Positions 18,588 through 27,460 of a DNA stretch of 64,000 bases are shown piece after piece (the stretch's first letter is position 1; each line of letters begins with the position of its first letter). This DNA comes from Erythrobacteraceae bacterium E2-1 Yellow Sea. GTDB taxonomy: Bacteria; Pseudomonadota; Alphaproteobacteria; Sphingomonadales; Sphingomonadaceae. The stretch lies in assembly GCA_014983025.1 (NCBI GenBank), contig JADCLP010000008.1, forward strand, positions 33,339 through 97,338, read 5' to 3'. The notes under the pieces are model-generated. The model was not told where the DNA came from. It was given only the letters and a program-made list of their open reading frames with translations, and did not search any database. A program made the position numbers and the translations under genes.

Positions 18588-19052
18588 ATGAATAGGCCCA
18601 ATTTCCCTGATGGCTGCTTTGATGGCCCGCGCCATCTTTATGGTGTGCGGGTCTATTACGAGGATACTGACCTTTCTGGCATTACCTATCACGCCAATTA
18701 TCTGCGCTGGTTTGAACGTGCGCGGTCCGACCTGCTGCGCATGCTGGATATAGACCAGCGCGCCGCATTTGAGGCGGGTGAGGGCGCCTATGCCGTTTCC
18801 GAAGTGAACTTGAAATATTTTCGCCCGGCCAAGCTGGATGATGATGTAACCATCGAAACAATCTGCACCGAATTACGAGCTGCCAGCTGTCGCATGCTTC
18901 AGCGTGCATGGCGCGGACCGGTAGATAAAGGCGAACTGTTAAGCGAAGCGACATTACGCGTCGGCTTTATCACCCCTGATGGCCGCCCGCGTCGCCAGCC
19001 TGATGAATGGCGGGCGGCATTCAACCAATTTATGGAAGAAAATCCTGCATGA
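18588..19052 (+). CDS. ybgC: Tol-Pal-associated acyl-CoA thioesterase
   Basis: 154-residue hotdog-fold thioesterase. VRVYYEDTDLSGITYHANYLRWFERARSD includes the catalytic Asp/Tyr region of YbgC. First gene of ybgC-tolQ-tolR-tolA-tolB-pal. Its stop overlaps the tolQ start. Acts in the cytoplasm on short acyl-CoAs or acyl-ACP; the link to Tol is by conserved context. Confidence 0.94.
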   Translation: MNRPNFPDGCFDGPRHLYGVRVYYEDTDLSGITYHANYLRWFERARSDLLRMLDIDQRAAFEAGEGAYAVSEVNLKYFRPAKLDDDVTIETICTELRAASCRMLQRAWRGPVDKGELLSEATLRVGFITPDGRPRRQPDEWRAAFNQFMEENPA

Positions 19053-19750
19053 ATTCAACCCTTATGATCCTTGCCAGTGGCGCACCCCATCGGCTCGATC
19101 CGATTGCCCTGTTTTTGCAGGCCGATATTGTGGTGCAGGCGGTAATGGCGGGCCTGTTGCTGGCCAGCCTGTGGGTATGGACAATTATCGTCTCATTCAG
19201 CCTGCGTATGGCGCGTCTGGAAAGCCGTTCACGCGGGTTTGAGGCGGATTTCTGGGAAGCAGAGGATTCCGAGAGCCTCGCGAGTGGCCGAGCCAATCGT
19301 GACTTGCCATCGGCGCGCGTGGCGATGTCGGCTCTCGATGAATGGAAGAAATCGACCACCAAACAACCGATTGACCGCACCGGCACGCGCGAACGGGTGG
19401 CGGGCGTTATGGAAAGCCAGGTCGCGCAGGAGGCGGATGATCTGGCAGAACGGCTGAATTTCCTCGCCACCACCGGATCAGTCGCGCCGTTTGTGGGCCT
19501 GTTCGGCACAGTGTGGGGCATCATGAACAGCTTTTTCCAGATTGGCACGCAGGAAAGCTCTTCGCTCGCCGTCGTGGCACCTGGTATCTCAGAGGCGTTG
19601 TTTGCCACGGCCATTGGCCTGTTTGCGGCCATACCTGCGGTGATCGCATACAATCGTTTCAGCCACCGCGTGAACCGGTTTGAGGCACGGCTACAGCGTT
19701 TTGCCGACAGGGTTCACGCCAGCCTCAGCCGAGAATTGGATAGAGTGTAA
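19049..19750 (+). CDS. tolQ: TolQ, proton channel subunit of the Tol-Pal motor
   Basis: 233 residues from ATG 19049 (ATGA overlap with ybgC). Three membrane helices: about residues 25-48 (VVQAVMAGLLLASLWVWTII), about 140-160 (FLATTGSVAPFVGLFGTVWG) and about 180-200 (ISEALFATAIGLFAAIPAVI). The latter two carry the ExbB/TolQ pore motif. With TolR it uses the proton gradient to energise TolA during outer membrane constriction. Overlaps tolR by one base. Confidence 0.96.
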   Translation: MNSTLMILASGAPHRLDPIALFLQADIVVQAVMAGLLLASLWVWTIIVSFSLRMARLESRSRGFEADFWEAEDSESLASGRANRDLPSARVAMSALDEWKKSTTKQPIDRTGTRERVAGVMESQVAQEADDLAERLNFLATTGSVAPFVGLFGTVWGIMNSFFQIGTQESSSLAVVAPGISEALFATAIGLFAAIPAVIAYNRFSHRVNRFEARLQRFADRVHASLSRELDRV

Positions 19751-20196
19751 TGGCGATGGGATTAGCCACTTCTGCCAAGGGTGGGCGCCGGTCACGGCGT
19801 GCGCCCATGGCGGAAATCAACGTCACCCCCTTTGTGGATGTGATGCTGGTGCTGCTGATCATCTTCATGGTAACAGCGCCATTGCTGAATTCGGGTGTCC
19901 CCGTGGAATTGCCAGACAGCCGCGCCAACCCTGTTGACCAGACGCCAGATCAGGTGACGATCAGTATCGATTCTGCAGGGCGGATCTATATCGATGACGC
20001 GGCAGTGCCGGTGGGTGGCCTGCCAGATGCGCTGGCCACGATTGACCAGGGCGGCGGTGCCAATGGCCCGGTCATTGTGTTGCGCGGCGATCGCAGCCTT
20101 GATTACGGGCGCGTCATGGCGGTGATGGGTGAATTGAACCGTGCAGGTTTCAATTCCATCTCGCTGGTCACCAACAGTTCAGTTACGCCGCCATAA
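19750..20196 (+). CDS. tolR: TolR, ExbD-family motor subunit
   Basis: 148 residues. One N-terminal membrane helix with the essential Asp in VTPFVDVMLVLLIIFMVTAP (about residues 26-45; Asp at the start of the helix), then a periplasmic domain. Preceded by a basic cytoplasmic leader (RRSRRAP). Partner of TolQ. Confidence 0.96.
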   Translation: MAMGLATSAKGGRRSRRAPMAEINVTPFVDVMLVLLIIFMVTAPLLNSGVPVELPDSRANPVDQTPDQVTISIDSAGRIYIDDAAVPVGGLPDALATIDQGGGANGPVIVLRGDRSLDYGRVMAVMGELNRAGFNSISLVTNSSVTPP

Positions 20197-20210
20197 TTTT
20201 CAGGTTGGTC

Positions 20211-20972
20211 ATGGAAACAGGCACTATTCGCAAGGAAGAGAAGCTGGGTCTGGCGGTTGCGCTGGGCCTGCACCTTGCGCTGCTTGCCGTCTTGCTGGTT
20301 CAGCCTGCGCGCGATCATGTGCTGGACCGGCCCGAACGCATGACGGTAAGCCTGGCGAGTGATGTCAGCCTGAAATCAACCGCGCCCGACCCTGTGGCAG
20401 AAAGCCGTGCCGCGCTGGCCCCTGAACTGGGTGAACAGGCAGAAGCTCCGACAGAGGCGGCGCCTGAAACACCCAAACCAAGTGTTTCCAACCAGCCAAG
20501 CCGTGAAGTTTTGACCAGACCTGTGCGTGAAACCACGCCAACCCGACAGGAGAAAAAACCTGCCAAGGCACAGCAGGTGGGGGAGAATTTCCTGGAAGGC
20601 ATGGGATCCAGCCGCACCACGGATGAAAAGCGCATTCCTGCAAGCGAGATAGGGCCGAGCGCCAAGGCCAGCCTGATCCAGAGTATCTCGCGCCAGATCA
20701 AGCCACATTGGAGCGCTCCTTCCGGTGCGGATGCAGATCTGCTGGTGACCGAACTCGCCTTTGACCTGAATGAAGATGGCAGTCTTAAGGGGCGGCCAAG
20801 GGTGATCCGCCAATCGGGGGAAACACCCTCCAATAGTCCGCAAAAAGCTCTCCATGCAGAACGCGCCATTCGCGCAGTTCAGCTGGCCGCGCCATTTGAT
20901 CTTCCGCCTGAATATTACAACGCGTGGAAATCGATCCGCGGCGCCCGTTTCGACAGGAATTTGTCACGATGA
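20211..20972 (+). CDS. tolA: TolA-like periplasm-spanning protein with TonB-type C-terminus
   Basis: 253 residues from ATG 20211 (TTG 20205 also in frame). Single N-terminal anchor (LGLAVALGLHLALLAVLLV, about residues 10-28), then an extended Pro/Glu/Ala/Thr-rich middle instead of a long coiled coil, and a C-terminal domain from about residue 150 (KASLIQSISRQIKPHWSAP..., PLEYYNAWKSIRG-like end: PPEYYNAWKSIRGARF). Shorter than enterobacterial TolA. Stop overlaps tolB start (ATGA). Confidence 0.9.
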   Translation: METGTIRKEEKLGLAVALGLHLALLAVLLVQPARDHVLDRPERMTVSLASDVSLKSTAPDPVAESRAALAPELGEQAEAPTEAAPETPKPSVSNQPSREVLTRPVRETTPTRQEKKPAKAQQVGENFLEGMGSSRTTDEKRIPASEIGPSAKASLIQSISRQIKPHWSAPSGADADLLVTELAFDLNEDGSLKGRPRVIRQSGETPSNSPQKALHAERAIRAVQLAAPFDLPPEYYNAWKSIRGARFDRNLSR

Positions 20973-22378
20973 AAAAAATAATGCTCACTTTCACTGCGTT
21001 GCTTCTTGCCGCGCCTCTATATGCGCAAAATCAGGATCTGGGCGGTCCGGTGTCCGAAGGCGGCGCGGTTGAAACAGCTGGTATTGATGCCTCTGGAGAA
21101 GATGCCGAAGGCGGGCTGACTTTCACCGTTACCGATGAAAGCGATTGGGCCGATCTGGGCGTTGCCATCCCGGCGTTCGCCACGGACCGTGATGTGGCAA
21201 CCCCTGCCAATACCAATGGCACTGCCGCATTGGGGCGCGAGGTTGCTCGCGTGATCACCGCCAATCTGCGAAATAATGGCCTGTTCAAGCCGGTTGGGCC
21301 AGATGCTTTGCCACAGCCCAGTTTCGCGCAGATCCGGGCGCCCAGCTGGGCAACATGGAGCGGGCGCGGCGCAGAAATGCTGGTGCATGGCTTTGTCCAG
21401 GCGCGCGGTGATGGACGGCTGATGTTCGGTTGTTACCTTTATGACGTGGCGCTGAAGGATGAATTGGTGCGTGAAGGCTGGGTTGTGCCCCCTGCCGATT
21501 GGCGCCGTGCGGCGCATAAATGTTCCGACCTCATCTATTCCCGCCTGACGGGGGAAAGCCCGTTCTTTGACAGCCGCATTGCCTATATCGCGGAAACTGG
21601 GCCGAAGAATAAGCGTGTGAAGCGGCTGGCCATCATGGATAGCGACGGGGCCAATCATCGTTTCCTGACGCTGGGCAGTGCCACTGCGCTGACGCCGCGT
21701 TATTCGCCCGATTACAAGCGTTTGATGTATCTGTCCTATGTCGATGGTAACCCACGCATCTATGTCTATGACATCGGCACCGGTAAGCAGACATTAGTGA
21801 CGCAAAGCACCAACCCCACCTTTGCCCCACGCTGGAGCCCGGATGGTCGCTATATCCTCTATTCCATGGCCGTATCCGGCAATACCGATATTTACCGCGT
21901 GCCCGCAGGTGGCGGCAGCAGTGTGCGACTGACCGATACGCCGGGGATCGACATTGGTGGCTCATACTCACCCGATGGCAGCAAAATCGTGTTTGAAAGC
22001 GATCGTTCGGGCAGCCAGCAATGCTATGTCATGGACGCCAATGGCGGCAATCAGATGCGGATCAGCTTTTTCGGCGGGCGCTGCGCCACGCCTGAATGGA
22101 GCCCGCGTGGTGACCAGATCGCCTTCACCCGGATCGCCGGAGACTTCAATATTTCGGTTATGAGCCCTGCCGGGCGTAACCTTCGCGTGCTGACGAGCGG
22201 ATGGCAGGATGAGGCACCGACATGGGCGCCCAATGGCCGGATCATCCAGTTCTTCCGGACAGAGCGCAATTCAGGCCGCACTGCCTTGTGGCAGGTCGAT
22301 CTGACTGGACGAAATGAAAGACGTTTGCCGACGCCAGTTGACGCGTCGGACCCGGCATGGGGACCGATTCTCCCCTGA
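20969..22378 (+). CDS. tolB: TolB periplasmic beta-propeller
   Basis: 469 residues from ATG 20969. Signal peptide ending LYAQ, an N-terminal alpha/beta domain (about residues 50-170, with TNGTAALGREVARVITANL), then a six-bladed propeller with repeated SPDG/WSPDG units such as FAPRWSPDGRYILYSM and GGSYSPDGSKIVFESDRSG. Binds Pal and TolA. The frame continues upstream but that part overlaps tolA and is not conserved. Confidence 0.96.
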   Translation: MKKIMLTFTALLLAAPLYAQNQDLGGPVSEGGAVETAGIDASGEDAEGGLTFTVTDESDWADLGVAIPAFATDRDVATPANTNGTAALGREVARVITANLRNNGLFKPVGPDALPQPSFAQIRAPSWATWSGRGAEMLVHGFVQARGDGRLMFGCYLYDVALKDELVREGWVVPPADWRRAAHKCSDLIYSRLTGESPFFDSRIAYIAETGPKNKRVKRLAIMDSDGANHRFLTLGSATALTPRYSPDYKRLMYLSYVDGNPRIYVYDIGTGKQTLVTQSTNPTFAPRWSPDGRYILYSMAVSGNTDIYRVPAGGGSSVRLTDTPGIDIGGSYSPDGSKIVFESDRSGSQQCYVMDANGGNQMRISFFGGRCATPEWSPRGDQIAFTRIAGDFNISVMSPAGRNLRVLTSGWQDEAPTWAPNGRIIQFFRTERNSGRTALWQVDLTGRNERRLPTPVDASDPAWGPILP

Positions 22379-22437
22379 ATATGATAGATTGAAGTAACAG
22401 GACCCTGATTTAGCCCCTTATGGGAAAGGAAGCCCCG

Positions 22438-22953
22438 ATGATGAACCGTTATGCTGCTATCACGCTTTTGGCAGGTACAGCTGCACTGGCCGCTTGTTCC
22501 AAGAAAGCGCCAGAAGAACTGCCCCCGCCGCCTGTTGAAACCACGGCAGAGGCACCTGTGACCACTACTGCCCCCACCGGCCCGGTCGTGGGTAGTCAGG
22601 AACATTTTGTCGATGCCGTGAACGGCCAGAACGTGATCTATTTCGATACCGATCGCTATAATATCGACAGCGCCGATGCCGCCGCCCTGCAAACACAGGC
22701 GCAATATCTGGGCCAGTACCGCCAGATTCGCATCACGATTGAAGGCCATGCCGATGAACGCGGCACGCGCGAATACAACCTTGCCCTGGGTGAACGGCGC
22801 GCCAATGCGGCCAAGAATTATCTGGTCGGCCTGGGTGTCGATGCCAACCGTATCAGCACCGTCAGCTATGGCAAGGAACGCCCGGTGGCACTGGGTTCAA
22901 ACGAAGCAGCATGGGCGGAAAACCGCCGCGCAGTAAGCGTTGTAATCAACTGA
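22438..22953 (+). CDS. pal: peptidoglycan-associated lipoprotein
   Basis: 171 residues from ATG 22438, preceded by AAAGGAAG. Lipobox LAAC (Cys 21) and an OmpA-like C-terminal domain: VIYFDTDRYNIDSADAA, ITIEGHADERGTREYNLALG (peptidoglycan Asp/Arg ligands) and GKERPVALGSNEAAWAENRR. Anchors the outer membrane to the wall as the last gene of the Tol operon. A small minus-strand gene begins right after its stop. Confidence 0.97.
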   Translation: MMNRYAAITLLAGTAALAACSKKAPEELPPPPVETTAEAPVTTTAPTGPVVGSQEHFVDAVNGQNVIYFDTDRYNIDSADAAALQTQAQYLGQYRQIRITIEGHADERGTREYNLALGERRANAAKNYLVGLGVDANRISTVSYGKERPVALGSNEAAWAENRRAVSVVIN

Positions 22954-23121
22954 TCAGCGGATAAGCGATGGCTTCGGCAGGTCGATCTGATCCAGTTCGA
23001 CCTGCAACGGGGCGAAGTTATCGCCCATACCAAACCCGGAATTATCGGGTGTATGGATGAGCATCATCGCAGCCATGGCGAAGGTGGCAAATGCGCTGGA
23101 GATGGCGAGTTGCTTGCTCAT
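22954..23121 (-). CDS. 55-residue hypothetical exported/membrane small protein
   Basis: Reading frame from ATG 23121 to a TGA whose complement begins one base after the pal stop, with AGGGAA five bases before the ATG. The product starts MSKQLAISSAFATFAMAAMM, a short basic start plus hydrophobic stretch like a signal peptide, then a polar end containing LQVELDQIDLPKPS. Clear ribosome binding site, tight packing against pal and absence of any other feature in the gap support a real gene. No family recognised. Confidence 0.55.
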   Translation of the reverse strand: MSKQLAISSAFATFAMAAMMLIHTPDNSGFGMGDNFAPLQVELDQIDLPKPSLIR

Positions 23122-23281
23122 GATTCCCTAAACCTGTGATGGCATGACAGCCTGCATATATGAAGGATTTGCTGCGACGCAACATTTCATATAAAAACGC
23201 AATTGCATGCCTTCAATTTTCCTTCAACCTTCCTTAGACTGACCGCCATGGACGCCGGACCAACAACATGTGCCTTGCTTG

Positions 23282-23815
23282 ATGCCTAAACCGCGGCGTT
23301 CAAATGACTGGGGCTTTCCACGCTGGCGCGGCTATGGCAGCGCGCGCGAAGCTGTGACGGTGCGCCTGTGTGATCGGCATGGGTGCGAGGAAAAGGGTGA
23401 TTGCCCTGCACCCAAGGCGCCCAACAGCCCCGATCGATGGTATTTTTGCCAGCGCCACGCAGCCGAATACAATTCGAAGTGGGATTATTTCGAGGGGTTG
23501 GACAAGGCAGAGAAAGAAGAGCGCGCCCGGGCCGAACGGCGCGACAATTCCGGCTATGCCGAGGCATCGCATTATGGCTGGGGCGGATCGGGCGACGGAT
23601 CGCGCAGCGCGGATGAGATGCGCGCGCTGGACGTGCTGGAACTGGAAGCCGATGCCGATTTCGTGGCGATCAAGAAGGCGTGGCGGGAAAAGGCCAAGAC
23701 AGTCCACCCCGATGTTAAGCCGGGGGACAAGGAAGCAGCGGTGGAATTCCAGAAGCTGCAGCTCGCCTATGAAGTGCTGAAGGCGGCCGAAGAACGCCGC
23801 GAATGGCGCGGGTGA
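23282..23815 (+). CDS. DnaJ-domain protein (DjlA/CbpA-unlike, C-terminal J domain)
   Basis: About 177 residues from ATG 23282 (GTG 23270 is an in-frame alternative). The J domain is at the C-terminus, about residues 115-175: ALDVLELEADADFVAIKKAW, HPDVKPGDKEAA with the diagnostic HPD, and LAYEVLKAAEERR. The N-terminal half has Cys/His pairs (VRLCDRHGCEEKGDCPAPK and WYFCQRHAAEYN) that may bind zinc. This architecture is common in alphaproteobacteria as a DnaJ-like cochaperone of unknown client. Confidence 0.88.
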   Translation: MPKPRRSNDWGFPRWRGYGSAREAVTVRLCDRHGCEEKGDCPAPKAPNSPDRWYFCQRHAAEYNSKWDYFEGLDKAEKEERARAERRDNSGYAEASHYGWGGSGDGSRSADEMRALDVLELEADADFVAIKKAWREKAKTVHPDVKPGDKEAAVEFQKLQLAYEVLKAAEERREWRG

Positions 23816-23858
23816 GGTGGTTGGGTGTCAGGTGACGAACTGATTGCGGATATTTAGC

Positions 23859-24251
23859 TCAATTAGGAAGAGAAGCTAGAAACTCGCTGATTTCAGTGCG
23901 CGCTGTTTCTTCTGCCTGATACTCGGCGACAGTCTCGCTATAATCGAATGCTAGATAGAACTTCCAAAATTGATTCGGCTCGTCAACCTCGCGACTATGA
24001 TCGGTGTAGAACTCTATTAAAACCCCGAACAGATCGTTGGCCGCCGCATCGCAAAAGTCCCAATCGAGTGCGCCGTCAATATAACAGCGGGAAAGCATCA
24101 CCGCGATTTGATCAAAGGTCTCTTCAATCCCGAGGTTGCTCTCTTTCGCCCAAAGAAGGACATCTTCTTTTCGAACGCATCCTCCCCAACCGGTTCGCGA
24201 TACTCCTCCTTCATAGAGCACACGAATATCTTCTAAGGCTTTTTCGACCAT
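23859..24251 (-). CDS. acidic hypothetical protein, possibly acquired
   Basis: 130 residues, strongly acidic, with no recognised family. Sequence features include GWGGCVRKEDVLLWAKESNLG near residues 20-40, three further Cys/aromatic positions (RCYIDGALDWDFCDAAA) and an end rich in Glu. Codon use and base composition (more A/T, e.g. AAA, TCT, ATA codons) differ from the conserved genes on both sides. No clear ribosome binding site. Its size and acidity are like those of immunity or antitoxin-type proteins, but nothing in the sequence proves this. The gap to the next gene (24252-24479) holds no supported feature. Confidence 0.55.
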   Translation of the reverse strand: MVEKALEDIRVLYEGGVSRTGWGGCVRKEDVLLWAKESNLGIEETFDQIAVMLSRCYIDGALDWDFCDAAANDLFGVLIEFYTDHSREVDEPNQFWKFYLAFDYSETVAEYQAEETARTEISEFLASLPN

Positions 24252-24479
24252 CGGCTGAGCCTATTCCATTCGTGGGCAGATGCAATACAACGTCCGCTTT
24301 CTACCCAGACACTGACATTTCCTACATGGCGCGCCCGTATTAAATCACGGGCGGTTCTTTCACATCGTCTGGCTCCACCCCGCAGAATAACGCGCGAAAA
24401 CGCCCAAGGTTTTCTAACCCTTGAACCGTGTTCCATGTGTTCCATCGCGTAGGATTTGCCCTTCGCTGGCCTGTCCAGA

Positions 24480-25808
24480 TCACACCTTCGCCAAAGCTTG
24501 ATCGAAATCGGCGATCAGGTCATCGGCATCCTCAATCCCGATGGAAATGCGTACCAGATTGTCCGTAATGCCCAGCGCGGCCTTGCGCTCATCAGGCACG
24601 GACAGATGCGTCATTGCGGCGGGCAGGCTGGCGAGAGTTTCGGTGCCCCCCAGGCTGACGGCCAGCTTGGCAATCACCAGATTATCGAGGAAGCGAAACG
24701 CCTCTGCCTCGCCACCTTCGATAAACAGGCTGAATGTGCTGCCCGCGCCGTTGCAATGGCGGTTATAGATGTCCTGCTGGCGGGGATCGCTGATCTGGCC
24801 GAGATAGCCCAGCCGTTCCACCTTGGGGTGATCTTTCAGAAAGGCGCAGATTTTGGCGGCGTTTTCCCCGGCACGCTGCATCCGCAATTCCACCGTTTCC
24901 AGTGAACGCAGCAGCATCCATGCCGTATTGGGGTCCACAATGCCGCCCATCGTGTTGCGCAGTGCGCGCACCGGGTCCATCCAGCGTTTGGCCCCGGCAA
25001 TGCTGCCCGCGACAAGATCTGAATGGCCGCCAACATATTTGGTGAGCGAATAGACCACGATATCTGCACCATGCTGCAATGGTCGCTGCCACAATGGGCC
25101 AAGGAAGGTGTTGTCGATGGCGATCGGGCAGTCAGGGCTCAGCACGCTGTCGCGCGCGGCTTGCATCGCCTCTATATCCACCAGCGCATTGGTGGGGTTG
25201 GCCGGGCTTTCCAGATAGATCATCGCCACCTTGCCGCCCTGGCGTGCGGCCTGATCTTTCGCACGTTCCAGAACCGCATCCATCTCTGCGCGCGATGCCC
25301 CGGCGGGAAAGTCGACATAGGTGACGCCAAATTTGCTCAGCACCTTGGCCACGAAACCTTCTGACGCGGCATAGAGCGGGCCTGAATGCACGATCACATC
25401 GCCCTGAGATACGAAGGCCATCATCAAGATGCAGATCGCGGTCATCCCGCTGGAAAATGTCAGCGCATCTTCTGCCCCGTCCCACAGGCTCAACCGGTCC
25501 TCCAATATCTCCTGATTGGGGCCATTGAAGCGGGAATAGACCAGCCCGGCCGCGCCGCCGGGCCTCTTGCCCGTGATCCCTTCAAAATGGCGCTTGCCAT
25601 CGGCGGCGCTGGGGAATGTGAATGTGCTGGTCAGGAAGATCGGCGGTTTCAGCGCACCTTCGGACAGGTCCGGATCATAACCATGCCCCATCATCAGCGT
25701 GGATGGTTTCAAGGCATGGGTACCAATATGGGTTTTGTCCGGGCGCGGTGTGCGGCGTGGGGATGATGCAACTGCGGCGTTTTCGGACGTGTCGTGTGGG
25801 CCTGCCAT
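24480..25808 (-). CDS. cystathionine gamma-synthase family PLP enzyme
   Basis: 442 residues of the Cys/Met metabolism PLP family. The PLP lysine is in VYSLTKYVGGHSDLVAGS; substrate-site features include YSRFNGPNQEILEDRLSLWD and SLGGTETLASLPAAMTH. An N-terminal extension of ~40 residues precedes GALKPPIFLTSTFTF. The family includes cystathionine gamma-synthase, gamma-lyase and O-acylhomoserine sulfhydrylase and exact activity is not distinguishable here. Its 5' leader folds into a structure that pairs the ribosome binding site (see 25809-25875), suggesting post-transcriptional control. Confidence 0.9.
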   Translation of the reverse strand: MAGPHDTSENAAVASSPRRTPRPDKTHIGTHALKPSTLMMGHGYDPDLSEGALKPPIFLTSTFTFPSAADGKRHFEGITGKRPGGAAGLVYSRFNGPNQEILEDRLSLWDGAEDALTFSSGMTAICILMMAFVSQGDVIVHSGPLYAASEGFVAKVLSKFGVTYVDFPAGASRAEMDAVLERAKDQAARQGGKVAMIYLESPANPTNALVDIEAMQAARDSVLSPDCPIAIDNTFLGPLWQRPLQHGADIVVYSLTKYVGGHSDLVAGSIAGAKRWMDPVRALRNTMGGIVDPNTAWMLLRSLETVELRMQRAGENAAKICAFLKDHPKVERLGYLGQISDPRQQDIYNRHCNGAGSTFSLFIEGGEAEAFRFLDNLVIAKLAVSLGGTETLASLPAAMTHLSVPDERKAALGITDNLVRISIGIEDADDLIADFDQALAKV

Positions 25809-25875
25809 GCGGGCGATCCTTCCTCTCTTGCGCCCCCAGGAAGGCAGGGGCCATCAGGGCCTGCGGGCCGCCCGC
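25809..25875 (-). promoter_or_regulatory. structured mRNA leader sequestering the ribosome binding site
   Basis: Read as minus-strand RNA, GCGGGCG (25875-25869) pairs perfectly with CGCCCGC (25815-25809), which directly abuts the AUG at 25808. The closed region holds two hairpins: one of GGCC/GGCC around CUGAU (25861-25849) and CCUUCCU/AGGAAGG (25844-25838 with 25824-25818). AGGAAGG is the ribosome binding site, nine bases before the AUG, so it is locked in a 7-bp helix. A three-way junction ending at the start codon is typical of translational riboswitches or attenuators; I do not recognise the class. The strand-symmetric fold means a plus-strand RNA is not excluded. Confidence 0.5.
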
Positions 25876-25971
25876 TCCTAACCTCCACAGGAACGCATCT
25901 GCACCGGAAGACCATTGTTAGGCACAGGATTACAGCCAAGCATCGCCAGCTTCAACCGGTTTCAAATGAAA

Positions 25972-27399
25972 TCAAACAACGATATCCACTATCCAGATCA
26001 TCCCCACGATCAGGAACACACCAATTACATCCAGCATCAGCCCGGCCCCCACCATGCGCTCTATACGGATGCGCCCGGTGGCCCAGGCAATAGCATTGGG
26101 GCCGGTGCCCGCTGGCAGCATGAAACCCCAGCTGGCGGCAAGTGCGGCGGGCATGGCCAGCAGCAGCGGATCAGCCCCCAGCGCCAGTATCAACGCGGCG
26201 ATCACCGGCATGATCCCGCTGGCTGTGGCCACATTGCTGGCAAATTCGGTGACGACAATCACCAGCGCCACGGCGATCAAGGCGATCACGAACAGGGGCA
26301 GCACCTCCAGCGGCAATAATTGCTCGCCGATCCAGTCAGCCAGGCCGGATGCACTCATGCCAGCTGCCACAGCCAAGCCGCCGCCAAACATCAGCAATAC
26401 GCCCCAGGGTGCGCGCTCTGCCTCTTCCCAATTCAGCAAAGTGCGCCCTGTGCCATCGGGCACCAGAAACAGCGCAAGGCTGGCGGCAATGGCCACGGTT
26501 CCTTCGGTCAGGGAGCCTTCTGGCAGCATGGGGGAAAGGAAGGATTGGCCCATCCACAGCAGGAAAGTGACAAAGATGATCGGTACCAGCCGTTTTTCCG
26601 GCGTGCTCCATGCCCCATGCGTTTCCACCGCGTCATGTGCGGCCTGACTGTCAAAGACATGCGCATCGATCCGTTGGAAGCGGGCAATGATCCATGCGGC
26701 CAGCGGCACGCCCACCATCACGATTGGCAGGCCAAAGGCGCTCCATTGAGCAAAGCTGATGCGGATGCCCAGCATCTCGTCAATCAGGCCCACGGCTATG
26801 GCATTGGTGGGCGATCCCACCAGAGTACCCAATCCACCGATGCTGGCGGCAAAGGCGATGCCCATGGGCAGGGCGCCTGAAAGCCCCTCTGTACGTGCCA
26901 CGGCACCTTCATCGGTCAAATGGCCTTCACCTCCTGCCAGCACCGCCAGGGCGACAGGCATCAGGATCAGTGCGGTTGAGGTATTGGAGATGAGCATGGA
27001 AAGCGCCGCCGCTGTTGCCATAAAGGCCAGCAGCAGGCGGAAATTCCCGCCGCCACCACCAATCACATTCAGCAGGAATAGAGCCAGCCGCTGGTGCAGG
27101 CCGGTGCGTTCAATGGCAAGTGCGATAAAGGCGCCGCCCAGCAGCAGGAATATGATGGGCGAGTAATAGGCGCTGGCTGTGGCCTTGGCATCCATTACCC
27201 CGGCAAAGGGCAGGATCACAAAGGGCAACAGGCCGGTGACGGAAAGAGGCACAGCCTCCGTCATCCACCAGGCGGCCATCCACAGCACCAGGCCCGCAAC
27301 CAGCCATGCGGGCGCTGCCATGCCAAGAGGTGGCGTGGTGGCCAGCGTGAAAGCGAAGGCCAGAGGCCCCGTCATCAGGCCGATCTTGCGTGCTGTCAT
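25972..27399 (-). CDS. DASS (SLC13) family anion/dicarboxylate symporter
   Basis: 475 residues with about 12 hydrophobic segments. Motifs of the divalent anion:sodium symporter family: AAWWMTEAVPLSVTGLLPF, two SNT hairpin-type sites (MLISNTSTALILMPVALAV and a second in VVTEFASNVATASGIMPVI), and the C-terminal LPAGTGPNAIAWATG. Probably imports C4-dicarboxylates, citrate or sulfate with sodium. Lies downstream of infC on the same strand with a 61-base gap. Confidence 0.92.
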   Translation of the reverse strand: MTARKIGLMTGPLAFAFTLATTPPLGMAAPAWLVAGLVLWMAAWWMTEAVPLSVTGLLPFVILPFAGVMDAKATASAYYSPIIFLLLGGAFIALAIERTGLHQRLALFLLNVIGGGGGNFRLLLAFMATAAALSMLISNTSTALILMPVALAVLAGGEGHLTDEGAVARTEGLSGALPMGIAFAASIGGLGTLVGSPTNAIAVGLIDEMLGIRISFAQWSAFGLPIVMVGVPLAAWIIARFQRIDAHVFDSQAAHDAVETHGAWSTPEKRLVPIIFVTFLLWMGQSFLSPMLPEGSLTEGTVAIAASLALFLVPDGTGRTLLNWEEAERAPWGVLLMFGGGLAVAAGMSASGLADWIGEQLLPLEVLPLFVIALIAVALVIVVTEFASNVATASGIMPVIAALILALGADPLLLAMPAALAASWGFMLPAGTGPNAIAWATGRIRIERMVGAGLMLDVIGVFLIVGMIWIVDIVV

Positions 27400-27460
27400 G
27401 AAATACTCCCCTCCCTGGAACGCAGGGTTAGCGTAGTCGGCAAGGAGGGGGAAGCGTGAC

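Noticed and set aside
25809..25925. 6S RNA, SRP RNA or SAM-II riboswitch in the leader of the PLP-enzyme gene
   Set aside because: The GGAAG/AGCAG core of SRP RNA and the conserved SAM-II pseudoknot words are missing, and 6S is normally next to zapA in alphaproteobacteria. Left as unclassified structured leader.
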